From Phymatolithon calcareum (lineage: Eukaryota; Rhodophyta; Florideophyceae; Hapalidiales), in assembly GCA_977006965.1 (NCBI GenBank), contig OZ345359.1:682001-746000 (forward strand): a stretch of DNA of 64,000 nucleotides, given 5' to 3'. Below, piece after piece: positions 18,032-28,265 of this stretch (its first letter is position 1; each line of letters starts with the position of its first letter). The notes beneath the pieces were generated by a model, which searched no databases, was not told the origin of the DNA, and was given only the letters and a program-made list of their open reading frames with translations. A program made the translations under genes and the position numbers.

Positions 18032-19141
18032 ATGGTTTCCCCAACGGAAGCAGTTGCTTCTGAAGTCCCCGCCGCTGCGCCCAAGCACGAACCCATCGTC
18101 GCGTCAGCAACGGTCACTCAATCGCCAGCAGCCCCCGCGACCGCACCGCCTGCCGCATCCACGCCAGTGCCTCCACGGCCGGAAATAGTCCCTATTGTAT
18201 ACGACCTTCCCACGGAGCCGACAGCAGCAGACTCAATTGCAGCCTCAATCGCCGAGCGTCGTGCCGCCCACGAGCTCCGTGCCCAAAAGTTTGGAGTCCC
18301 CGTCATGCCCGTTCGCGAGACAACAGTGCTCGGCGCCCGTCGCGCCGCCGTCCGTCCCGGTTTCACAACCGGTTTCGACATGACCTCTGCAGCGGAGGCG
18401 GAGCGCAGGGCAAAGCGGGCGGCCCGCTTCGGCACCTCCTCATCCGCATCGTCTGCGCCACCTCCAACCGATACAGTTGATGCATCTGCCCCCGTTGCGG
18501 TCGTCGCCTTGGAGCGTCGACGAATGGCCGTGGTAGGCGAAACTCTTCGAGAGAACGTTTTGCATGTTTTCGGCGTAGATGACTTGTCCACCAACGACAT
18601 CTTGCGCCACTTCAGGGAATACGGCCCTAGTTGGGTGGAGTGGTTGAACGATTCAAGCTGTAATATCGCGTTCGAGGATGTGCATTCTGTGCGTCGCGTG
18701 CTGAAATTTTTCGCCGCGAAAGAGGAAACTTTCGCACCGGCGGGCGATGCCATGGGCGATGGAGAAGGAGATGGACAGTCCGCGCCTGTCGCTGCAGCAG
18801 ACGGAAAACTCGATGAGGCGCTTGAGTGGCGTGAAGCAGTCCCGGTGAAGGGCCGAAGTGGCGCCTTTGTTCTTTGGATGCGCATGGCGACGGATAAGGA
18901 TGTGCGCCCAGAGAAACCAAACCCGCGCTCTAAATGGAGTAGAACTGTGCTGCGGGAGCGGCGCAATAGTGGCGGTGATGACGAAATGGACGACGGTAAT
19001 GCAAAGCGCAGGCCTCGGAGTCGTAGGGGAAGACGGTCGAGGTCAAGAAACGAACTCAGAGGAGTCTCCGGTACACGAGTGGAGAAAAAAGAGACGAAGG
19101 CAAAGGTTATCGACATTGACATGCCACTGTCGTCGAAGTGA
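18032..19141 (+). CDS. NCBP3: Nuclear cap-binding protein subunit 3-like protein
   Basis: 369 residues from ATG at 18032. The core (about 172-230) reads ENVLHVFGVDDLSTNDILRH, then FREYGPSWVEWLNDSSCNIA, which matches the RRM-like domain of NCBP3 (human: GVDDMSTQDVF.YFKEY..A.IEWLDDTSCNVVW). In animals NCBP3 pairs with NCBP1 to bind capped mRNA and supports export. A second conserved patch (FVLWMRMATDKDVRP) and an Arg/Ser-rich basic tail follow, as in the family. Before the RRM stand two short motifs, LRAQKFGVPV (83-92) and RRAKRAARFG (125-134), that resemble the RAERFG motif of SARNP/Tho1/MOS11 mRNA-export proteins; this association is worth checking. The N-terminus is Ala/Pro-rich and disordered. 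Confidence 0.85.
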   Translation: MVSPTEAVASEVPAAAPKHEPIVASATVTQSPAAPATAPPAASTPVPPRPEIVPIVYDLPTEPTAADSIAASIAERRAAHELRAQKFGVPVMPVRETTVLGARRAAVRPGFTTGFDMTSAAEAERRAKRAARFGTSSSASSAPPPTDTVDASAPVAVVALERRRMAVVGETLRENVLHVFGVDDLSTNDILRHFREYGPSWVEWLNDSSCNIAFEDVHSVRRVLKFFAAKEETFAPAGDAMGDGEGDGQSAPVAAADGKLDEALEWREAVPVKGRSGAFVLWMRMATDKDVRPEKPNPRSKWSRTVLRERRNSGGDDEMDDGNAKRRPRSRRGRRSRSRNELRGVSGTRVEKKETKAKVIDIDMPLSSK

Positions 19142-20949
19142 TGAAGCGTCTGGCCTGTTTTGGGATCTTATTGGACGGTTGTGTGGCAATGCCACAACGT
19201 TTTAAAGGTCCCATGGCAGGATGCATAATGGGCACACAAGCGCTACTTTTATTCGATGACGAGCGGGTTGTACCGTTCGAGGGCATATTTTTCAGAAGGG
19301 GCGGTAATTCCGTCTTGCTGATCTATCTCGCATTGTATGTTTACGAGGAACTTTTCTGCCGACCACACAGGTTCCCGTGCCGAAAACTCTCCGATCGGCC
19401 AAGTTCCGAGTGCAGAACGCGTGATATTCTAGTCTTTCTCATGATCGGAACGCCCCCACTCGCGACGTGGCCGGATGAAGACCACTGAGAAAATCTAAAT
19501 CATCCGGCGATAAAATCCTGATTATGTTCCCACTTTTGCAGTCACTTCAGGATCGTGGTCCGCGGAATTTTGAATGCCAATGTATTGATCTGGTTGTGCC
19601 AGCACTTGTATGCTGTATTACGTTCACAGAAGTATCAAGGAAACCTTTTGTTTGGCAGGACTGCTTGTACTGGAAAAACATGGTATTTTGCTGTTGAGGG
19701 GCTTCTATTCATCCATCACGCGAGTAGGTGGCGATCACCCATTCGCTGACCACTTCATTCGGACATGGATATGCGTTCACTTCGACAATGGGGTACAATC
19801 GCGGCATTCTGGATATCGGTAGGGCAGCGCAATGGGCCGCAGATGTCAAGTAACTAAAATTTACCAGTAAAGCATATTTGAGGTTGCCAATTCTCAAGGC
19901 GCTTGTAGTTCGATAAGGATGTTGTTTTGGCAGAGAAAGCTCTCTCGGGATGCGGGGCAGGATGCCCAGAAGAAAGGCCTGGCGATGCGGTGCGCGCGTA
20001 GCGGCAACGGCCTTACCTTCTTTTAGAAGACAGCAGCGATGGCCGTCAAACTTGGTATCAGGGCCTCACGTGATCCGAGCGATAGCTCTAGGTAGATGAC
20101 TAAAAGAAATCTACATGGTCTATGGAACCGCACTGCTGAAGGGACAGGATCTTCAGGGGCATGCACTCTCCTCACTGCCCCGTTCCTAGGTCTGGGCATC
20201 CAAAGCCTGACAACCTTAAGATCCATCCCCTGGGGTACGCACCAACCGCACAGCCCCATTAACAGGCACGGGCGCCAACCGCCCGCGACCTTGGGATCAG
20301 AGTCCCACCAGATTGAGTTCAAGACCTTCTATATTGTCAGGGTGGGTGGAAAAACAAAACAATCGAGCTCTCTTGGTGCCATGTAAAATCAAGAGGTCCG
20401 ACGTGGCGACAGCACCGGCACGCGTAATGTCGTAGATCACCTGATGTACGACTCTCTCGCCGGCTTGATTCGTTGACAACCGGAATGATAGATGCACCGA
20501 TGTAATAGAGAATAAGTACAACTCTGGCTTGCAGTGTCGAAGACAATCGTGACAAGATTGCAAGCTGAAATGTTCGGCCCTTCGCGCGCAGGCCGATCAC
20601 GCGCAACGCTCATTCCCCGTAGCATGGCACATAGTTCGTATTGCATCGGGACAAGCTGTCGATAGGGAGGCTTACGAGAAGCAAAGGTAAGTTGATAGCG
20701 TCGCAACGTCCTAATGCATAAGGCACGGCGTCCCTTGCAGAATGTCACATTGAGCTGGTAGCAGACCCAGGGATCAATCAGTACTGGTGATATCGATCGA
20801 CCAATGCCATGCGAACTATCTCGTCTTCCCCTGCAGTTGGTCGCGTCCCTTGTACGTCTGAGCACACAAAATGTGTTCTGTCGAAAAGGCAATAGCCGTA
20901 ACCTTAGTAACTAGAAACTGGACGTATGCGAGTGCTGCTGTTTGTATTT

Positions 20950-21940
20950 TCGTTTATTCATTTTGCGTATTCCCCTTGTGGGCTTAGCAGCACTTTGAGG
21001 GCCTAAGCTTCTTCCATTCTAATCTATTTGTTGCGAATTTGACTGCTGCTTGCACGTCGAGGTCCGGGACGTCGCCAAAGATGACTCTGGCGTTGGTCGA
21101 ACGCGGTGAAGTAGCACTTGACGAACCAAGCGACTTTCGTCCATCTTTTTAGAATGTGTCCGAGCCAACTCCATAGTATGTCTCTGGCGCACAACACCAC
21201 ATCGATAGTGGGGTCCCTAAACTCGTCGGCAGTTCGTCATCCTGATATTCTGGACAACATCTTGGCGCCAGTGGATCTGAGTTTTTGCAAACATTTTCAG
21301 TTAGCTTCCATGATTCGCAACCGTAGAGGAGTGTTGATAGGACAGAGAAGCGCAGGATACGATCCTCTTCGTAAGAATCCGTTTGAGTTCTTGGAAGCGA
21401 GACCAGGCTATTGCAACGCGGTGATTAACGGGGACCGTCGGGTCTCCTTCGGTGGGCTGCAGTGTTCCCAGATACTTCTTCTTCTTTATTGCAGGTTTTT
21501 GAAGTTGTCCTAGAACAACTCCACATCCTTACGGCTACAGTAGACTTTAACATATACGAGTAGTACTTGACGTCATATCAGCTCCAAAGCTGCACAAAGT
21601 GCAGACCTTCGGGTAGCTTAACATCAATATCTCTACGCATCCAATCTTCAGCCGCCGCCCTTCAAAGGGATGACCCGGGCTGGAAACCATTTAGGATGCT
21701 CACGGTATCCCAGATACTTGAAGTTTCTGATGTTTTCAAAGTCTGCTGTTCCCGCGTAAACGTGCTCTAGAGCTGCTTGTGTAGCATTCCGTTTTGCGGC
21801 CTTGGCAAGTTTGTCAGACAAGGACCCATCTATGTCGCAACGTGAAGCTTAGTGGAGAAACTTATAGCTTCCCCAGTGCCTTCTCTGCCTCCTGCATTTC
21901 CCTTTTGGGAAGCGTCCCTTCGCAGCAACAGAAGGATTTT
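20950..21940 (-). mobile_element. Degenerate LINE (non-LTR retrotransposon) 3' end, copy A
   Basis: On the minus strand, broken by frameshifts, one reads ADFENIRNFKYLG, KKKKYLGTLQPTEGDPTVP, VNHRVAIAWSRFQELKRILT and LLYGCESWKLTE, followed by ILWSWLGHILKRW. FKYLG, LLYGCE.W.LT and W.GH..R are the conserved thumb and post-RT signatures of LINE reverse transcriptases. A 3' tail runs to about 20950 (AGCCCACAAGGGGAATACGC and an AATGAATAA-like end). The segment 21850-21940 recurs at 42207-42295 (same strand) and 40797-40880 (opposite strand), each again linked to the same tail. The element is dead. Confidence 0.75.
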
Positions 21941-24468
21941 TTATTCAAGTTTATTTAAAAGCCCCACAGACTCAGAAGGAATTCTGCTCCGCCCGCAAGT
22001 GGCATTACAGAACAGGAAAATCTCTGTTTTTATTTTAACTGTACAATGCTTGCTCTCCATGAACGAGAGGATATCCTCTCCAAATCCTCCCGATGATGGA
22101 GGGAAGCATTGGTCAACCACCAGAACGTCTCGCACCCCACATTGCAAAAGTGCTACTCAAGACAGCCGTATGTCAAGTTTTCTTAGCACTTGGAACGCAC
22201 GTTGGTGACTAGTAGAGTTGTAAACAACTGGACTCTTTTGAGCGCACTATCGAATGAACTTCTTTCACCGATTTGTTAGATTCTCCATGTTATCTACAGC
22301 GGAACGGAAGAGTGGGTATGGCAAAAGTCTATCTGACCGGTGTGCATTCGACTGTACAACAAAACTTGTTGGCAAACTCAGTTTTAGGAGTGGGATTGAC
22401 GTGCTGAGAGGCCATGTGGGAGTTGCCTGAAAAGGTGTCGATCCAACTGTGGTTCACTGCGAGTAGGGTAATCACAGTTCTAACGCACAGTGCATCGTGA
22501 GTATTGGTAATGACATTGCAAGTTGATTTATTATCACGGAGGCTTTGTTGTTCACGCCACCCCCATCTGGTTGGTCTCCGGAAATCTTGGTCCAGAAAAT
22601 TTTTCTAGAGTTACGTTGCGGCTTCTGACCTTACCACCGGTTGTCGGTAGCGCGGGCGTTGAATTTCTGGGATTTTGAAAGAATTTTCGTCATCACTGGT
22701 CGTGAGCAGAATGTCGGTAAGAGTGGTGGGTTCATATACTGACAGAAGCATTCGTCAGGTCATAAGCGTCACCACTTGTGCTTTTCGTGACACAGGAAAA
22801 TGTTCTGCGATGCTGTCGACGTCAGGGTGCGCGCACATGCCAAGTGGTTATAGCTGACTAGACAACTACAGTACCAGTACTGCAGTGCGCATGCTTATTT
22901 CTCACCTAAATTGAATTTCCGTCTCAAGAAGTAACAAATCTTGAAATTTACTTCGACAGACAGTACAATATTGCAATCTCATATGCGCAGGGTTGAGCAC
23001 ATGGACATTCGACACCGTTTCATCAAATAATGCTACGATTTAAAATTCTTAAACCCTGTGTACGGCGTCGGACAATAGTATCGTTGACGGCTTCAAGCCT
23101 CTACTCCGGACGAAGGTGGGGAAATTCAGAACGGATATTTATATCCGGAGTTCAAAAAAGGCAATGAACCCCAAGAAGGAATATGTGGCTTGAGACACAA
23201 GACTATGGTGCCAGGGCCTGTTTCTAGGCACAATGGTCTTTAGGGCGTAGACTGCCCAGGAGTAGACATCATGTTCGGGCGTGCCCTGTGTGTTCACTTT
23301 ACCAGTAGTGCAGACTTGATTGCTTGTAGCCTATGAGTTGTCCTTCACAGGTAGAAATGGGTCGACGGCACTCACCAAAGGAAATCAATAACGAGCCACG
23401 GAGCAGGTGAACTCAAACTCCGAATGCTAAGCATTCCACGGCCAGAAGCTTCTGTGGTGTTGTTCACCGGCTGACCCCACGAAAGGTTTAGTCCGCGGGA
23501 AGAGGTCCGGGTGAAACAACTGATTAGTTGTTTATTTTTAAATAAACCTCAGTAACACTCCTAAGACTGGAGGACTGGATGTGCGCTGCCCACATTGCTT
23601 GCAGGTAGTGATTCATTGCGCGGCACCGTACAGTTTCCATCATCTACATGACTTTATTCGTGCGTGCGAATAAGAAGTACCGTTCCTTATTAAACCCGGA
23701 TGAGAGGCCTGCACCGACGTGATTATTGATTCATTCTGTACCGCCTCATCGCGCAGTACTGTACATGCAGTATTTCATGGCTTGCATATTTTGAAAGTGC
23801 TGTACTGTAAACGAAGGATGGGGCAGAATACAAATTGTTTTCTTCCCATTGAGGACAGCCTGAAGTGCGATTGTTTTCCGACAACCTTTCCGCAGACAAA
23901 TTTGGCTTGACAAATCATGTGTCCAACAGCAGTGACAGCTGTGCAAGGGCTGTTTTCTTCTCGACCTCGATATGCTTCTGGAAGTTTGTAGCCCGATGCA
24001 GTAATAATCGAAGTTAGAGGGCCGGTCTTATTTAGAACAAGACTCTTCACAATTCTGAAGGCGAGGCAAAAGTTAAGGAAGAACTGTCAGCGCATGATTC
24101 TGGTTCTCTATTTTGGGGACCAATATATCCAAAATTATTATACATTTTAGAGACCACGTGCATAGCGCATTTTGAAAAATACGTACATGCTGTAGACCGC
24201 AACGTACCGGCACAATGTGCGAGCTGTGTGTAAGACAACACTACTGTACTGTATGATGATGATGATCATGATCGTTGTTGCTTTCCGCTACGTTTCTCCT
24301 TTTTCCCCTTGTCCTGATTTTACTGTACACCCTTTCATAAGGGGATCGCATTCGAGGTCGAGGTGGAGTGCAACGTGTGGGGGTCAAGTCACGCACGCCA
24401 CGTAACTAAAGACTGCATTCCATACACCAGTTTCGCCGACTTGGTATGATGCCAATTCAAGTCTTTGC

Positions 24469-24499
24469 CTTTCTGGTCAGGATCATCCTGACCAGAAAG
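24469..24499. repeat. Palindrome, 15-bp perfect arms, 1-bp spacer
   Basis: CTTTCTGGTCAGGAT, C, then its exact inverse. Weaker pairing extends outward to about 24446 and 24516. Confidence 0.9.
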
Positions 24500-24994
24500 A
24501 CAAGGACTGCTATCATAACATCAAGGATTTGGTCAGGATGATATTGACCAAACAAACACACGATGTGGTACGAAAGTGTACAGTGTGGGCACAGATCATA
24601 TCATACTGTACCACAGAACTTAAAAGCGGGAGTGCCGCGGCCCGAGAATGATATGATACCATTCGATTAAAAAGTCGTTTCATCCCATGAAGACAGATTG
24701 GTGGATCAACTGTGATCCATTCTTTAGTGATACGTAGTGTGTTGCTCACGTGCTTGACGGCGCCTGATTTACGCTTGGCGGCGAACCCATGAAATGGCGT
24801 GCATTTGAAACGAACGGCATCAGGGAATGCAACCCCCGAATTGACGTAATGTATGACGTATTGTATGTCACATGTCAGTTTGAGTAAGCTGACAAAAGAT
24901 GCGTTTCGTCACGCACAGCATGCCACCCAGCAGTGCTTCTTCTCAGCCTGATTCGTATCATTTCCACAAATTTAGGTTTCCTGGGGAGAGGACT

Positions 24995-25144
24995 ACCAGT
25001 CATCATGACTGGTACTGTAGTCATGTTTTGATGCATAATGCGTCAAAACGTGATCATCATGAATGGCATTGCCGTTATTTTTTCAAATTTTGAAAAATAA
25101 CCGCTGCGCGAGGTTATCGTCCGTACGGCTCACGGACGATTATT
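24995..25144. repeat. Cluster of four small hairpins in 150 bp
   Basis: ACCAGTCAT/ATGACTGGT with one base between (24995-25013); GTTTTGATGCAT/ATGCGTCAAAAC (25025-25049, one G:T-type mismatch); a 15-bp AT-rich hairpin with no spacer (25073-25102); and ATCGTCCGT/ACGGACGAT with 7 bases between (about 25115-25140). They follow one another almost without gaps. Confidence 0.8.
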
Positions 25145-26213
25145 CGCCCACGAAAGGCTCTACTCTGCATGATGAGCAGAGCAATTATTGGTAATTTGCA
25201 CTGCAATGAATGCGCAGAACGTCCTCGGATTAATTTTCTCATGATGCCGGTCGTTGTCCCATTCAACTTTGCATCCCTCTGCACGAAGAAGAGGTGATGG
25301 AATTGAAGAGCTTCCCGTTTTTTGCCCTCTCTTGCTCTTCAAGACTATAAATCAGATACTGAGATAAACTTAAACATCATCCTAGAAAAGCAACAGGGGA
25401 AGAGGAGACATGACATTTTGAACAATGCTCTCTTGTCCCGCGACAAACCTATCTCCACGAACCTATCAAATTGCTGCCGCTCTTTGCCGAATGCTATACC
25501 ACAACACATCCAGTTGCAGAAAAGTCACTTTTATTATGAAAAGAGAAGAAGGAAGGAAAGAAGGATGTATTGTAAAAGGGTTCACCTCAGGCCAACTAAC
25601 TCGACACGTGCCGATACGTCATTTTTTCATCTTTACAATGTTCTTCTATGCTCGGTCGATACTTTACCGAGTACCATTAGCTTCAACAGGGAACTGACCT
25701 TCTGCAATAGAAAGCATTTCGACTCTGTGACGATTATGTTTCTTTCCGTTTCGAAGCGTGACAGCTGATTCCCGTTTTCCCTCTCGTTTTGAGCCGTGTG
25801 AGAGACGGAGCGAGTGTCTGCACTTGCCGAGGAAGCCGGGAGGTTTTGCATATGTCCCCTACGTCACGGGGTCAACGTACTAGAAGTCAAATACTAGTAC
25901 TCCTGGCACTCAGACCCGTTCAAGGTTCTGCAACTACTCTCTACTGTAGGTCTCTGTACGATGTAGGAGAGGAGTTGTATGATGCTTTTTGAGAATGGTG
26001 CTGAATGCTGTACTCGATTTGAAAATAGCACAAACGCTGGATGTTAACAGACAAGCGTTTACTCTACGAAAGAGGAAGTATTTCAGACGGCTGCTCTGGT
26101 CCCTATGTTTGCCCCTTGCAGCAGCCAGAGTGATATATCTGCGCTTCGAGCTCCGACTTTGAGGTGTTGGTTTGCGAATTAAGGAAATGTCGAGCGAAGA
26201 ACTCGAGATAACA

Positions 26214-26252
26214 GACCAACCTCTTTACCATATTATGGTAAAGAGTTTGGTC
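26214..26252. repeat. Palindrome, 19-bp arms, 1-bp spacer
   Basis: GACCAACCTCTTTACCATA, T, and its inverse with one mismatch. Confidence 0.9.
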
Positions 26253-26359
26253 AGTCAACGTCTGAATCTTGCCGGCGTTGTTGATGCGAGAAGGAAAAGT
26301 TGAAACGTTCCCTGAACATCAGGTGTCATCATGTTGCAGCATGATTGCATTGTAGTACG

Positions 26360-26469
26360 GATTCATCATGCTGTGCTCCAGTGCAGACCCTCCCTTTCGC
26401 ACACTAGTGCGAAAGCGATCGCTTCGAGGGCGAAATGTGGGACTGCACTGGAGCACAAGGTGATGAATC
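26360..26469. repeat. Nested inverted repeat of about 110 bp
   Basis: Outer arms GATTCATCATGCTGTGCTCC... and its imperfect inverse ending GATGAATC; the inner hairpin is CTTTCGCAC/ACT/AGTGCGAAAG with a CCCTC/GAGGG shoulder. Confidence 0.8.
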
Positions 26470-26968
26470 TGTGCTTGGACGCAGCTGCAAGGTGATGATC
26501 ACCTTGCTGGACTGAAAATTTACTAATTTTATCTGTCCAGCACGAAATACAGCACAGGGACTGTAAATAAACTTGTTGCTGACATTCCGTCGAATGGAGG
26601 ATCGGTGTCGAGCTGGATGCCACGTGTGCCGCAGATATTTTTTGCTTCCGTCATGTTACAATTGTGGCTGACGAGCCTCTTGTAAGGTGACGTACAAGAG
26701 GAGCTTACACCAGGCTCAAAGCACTTGATTTTAGCTAAAATTTGACCACTTAGTTCTGATTCCCATTGACGCAAATGGGCTACTTGCATCATGGTGTATA
26801 ATTTATGCTCGAACTTTAACCGAAATCGAGGCTTGACCACAAATTCAAGCTCTGAATGATGTCGTAGTGCATGCTTTTATTCCCTCTCGGAGGCTCGGCA
26901 GAAATTGATTGTATATTATGTACAATCTATCTTCCTAATTGCTCCTATGCCTCGTATATCATGAAGAT

Positions 26969-26988
26969 CCTTGCCGGATCCGGCAAGG
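26969..26988. repeat. Perfect 20-bp palindrome
   Basis: CCTTGCCGGATCCGGCAAGG with no spacer. Confidence 0.95.
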
Positions 26989-27051
26989 AGCGTCGACCCC
27001 TCCCGTGGCTGCAACCCAGGGGATTATGTATCACAAGTGGGTGCGTGCATG

Positions 27052-27090
27052 GAATGAGAGTTGTGTCCATCATGGACACAACTCTCATTC
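27052..27090. repeat. Perfect palindrome, 19-bp arms, 1-bp spacer
   Basis: GAATGAGAGTTGTGTCCAT, C at 27071, then the exact inverse. Confidence 0.95.
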
Positions 27091-27760
27091 ACCATGATGG
27101 TGATGGATTCTCTTGCCAATCAGGCAGTAAAAGGGGAATAGCGAATATTCTGTACTATACTCGAGCGTTCTGCAATAGAGGCAATAATCAGGGATCCGCT
27201 TGGGAGGAGTCAGGGGATCTGTACGAGTGCCCAAACTTCGGGCTACTTACAAGTGTCAAGGCGGAAATGCTGTGGGCATGCACAAAGCGCGATACAATAA
27301 ATGTAGCGAGGCATTGTGACCACGTGGCCCAAACGTGTACTAAAAGGATGCGTACATATGCAGAATGAACGGTTTGAATGCACAATTTACAGTCCAGCGA
27401 ATCGTGCTCATTCCATGCAGGAGCATCATGATCATGCATAATTGTGCAAAAAATTGGTTCACCCTGAATTTTATCGTGCTGTGCTTGATTGCTCACAAAG
27501 TTCGACCCTTCAATGGTGCACAGCCTTCACTCCCACAACCAGCTGGTTGCATCAACCATACAAGTGAGTCTTGTTGCGAAGTCCAGACGGGTTCTGCGTC
27601 TCTAGTGATCTGGAATTGCATAGGGGAAAGCATCGATTGCCATCGACTTTTTCTTGTAAAATGTACTGTACTGGCGATGCTGCAAGGCACCGGCACTGCC
27701 GAAAACATAAAAATATTATTGTCTGCAGGGGCGGAACCTCTCTGATCGTTTTGGGAGACA

Positions 27761-27823
27761 AAGCAAACGCACTTAAGAATTTTGCGTTCGTAATGAACGC
27801 AAAATTATTACGTGCAGTTGCTT
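27761..27823. repeat. Inverted repeat, 29-bp arms, 5-bp spacer
   Basis: The left arm ends GAATTTTGCGTTC, spacer GTAAT, and the right arm begins GAACGCAAAATT. A few mismatches lie toward the outer ends. Confidence 0.9.
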
Positions 27824-28163
27824 CTACGAAAGCGTAGCATCAGCTGTCAGATCATGCATCAAAAAATTTATTTATTAAAATAATTTTTTAAATCCGTGGT
27901 TTATATGACTTTCCTAGCGCCGTGTAGGGATCTTGAAATTACGTCACGCACAGCGTTCCATTTTTGTGCCAATAGAACTTTACGACGTTTCTTTGCGTTT
28001 GCCGTCCAGCCTTCTGAGCTCTTCTTTCATTCTAACATCCGCATTGATGCTTCTTGTCCGGAATGAGCATCTGGGTGCCACTTTGTAATTCGCTCTCCGT
28101 GGACGGTCCATCTGTAATCACCCGCTCGCCGTTCGTGCTTCCTTGTCAAACTCCAGTCTGTGA

Positions 28164-28169
28164 TATAAA
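28164..28169 (+). promoter_or_regulatory. Candidate TATA box for the secreted malectin protein
   Basis: TATAAA within GTGATATAAACGCC, about 97 bp before the ATG at 28266. Position fits a core promoter with a short leader; otherwise unsupported. Confidence 0.3.
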
Positions 28170-28265
28170 CGCCCCACCTGTCCATCCCGACATGTTCTGG
28201 GTAGGAGAGGAGAAAGATTGCGTGCACGCCTCGGAGCCAACTCCGGGGAACGAATAGCGCGAATC

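Larger units (their letters stand above)
19142..28265. other. Nine-kilobase gene-poor region with retroelement debris and palindromes
   Basis: No gene could be supported. The left part contains short motif-free frames and a LINE 3' end (20950-21940, minus). A minus-strand frame just beyond it (21941-22147) may be more of the same element. The interval 22.2-24.4 kb shows nothing recognisable. From 24.44 kb to 27.83 kb the sequence is unusually dense in short-spacer inverted repeats, listed separately where clear. Confidence 0.5.

Noticed and set aside
18118-19122. 334-codon minus-strand frame
   Set aside because: Complement of the GC-rich NCBP3-like gene; no domain of its own.
20437-20892. 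151-codon frame on the minus strand
   Set aside because: No family motif, unusual composition and no ATG context support; it lies in the retroelement-debris region.
24242-24270. ATGATGATGATC simple repeat
   Set aside because: A short microsatellite without wider structure.
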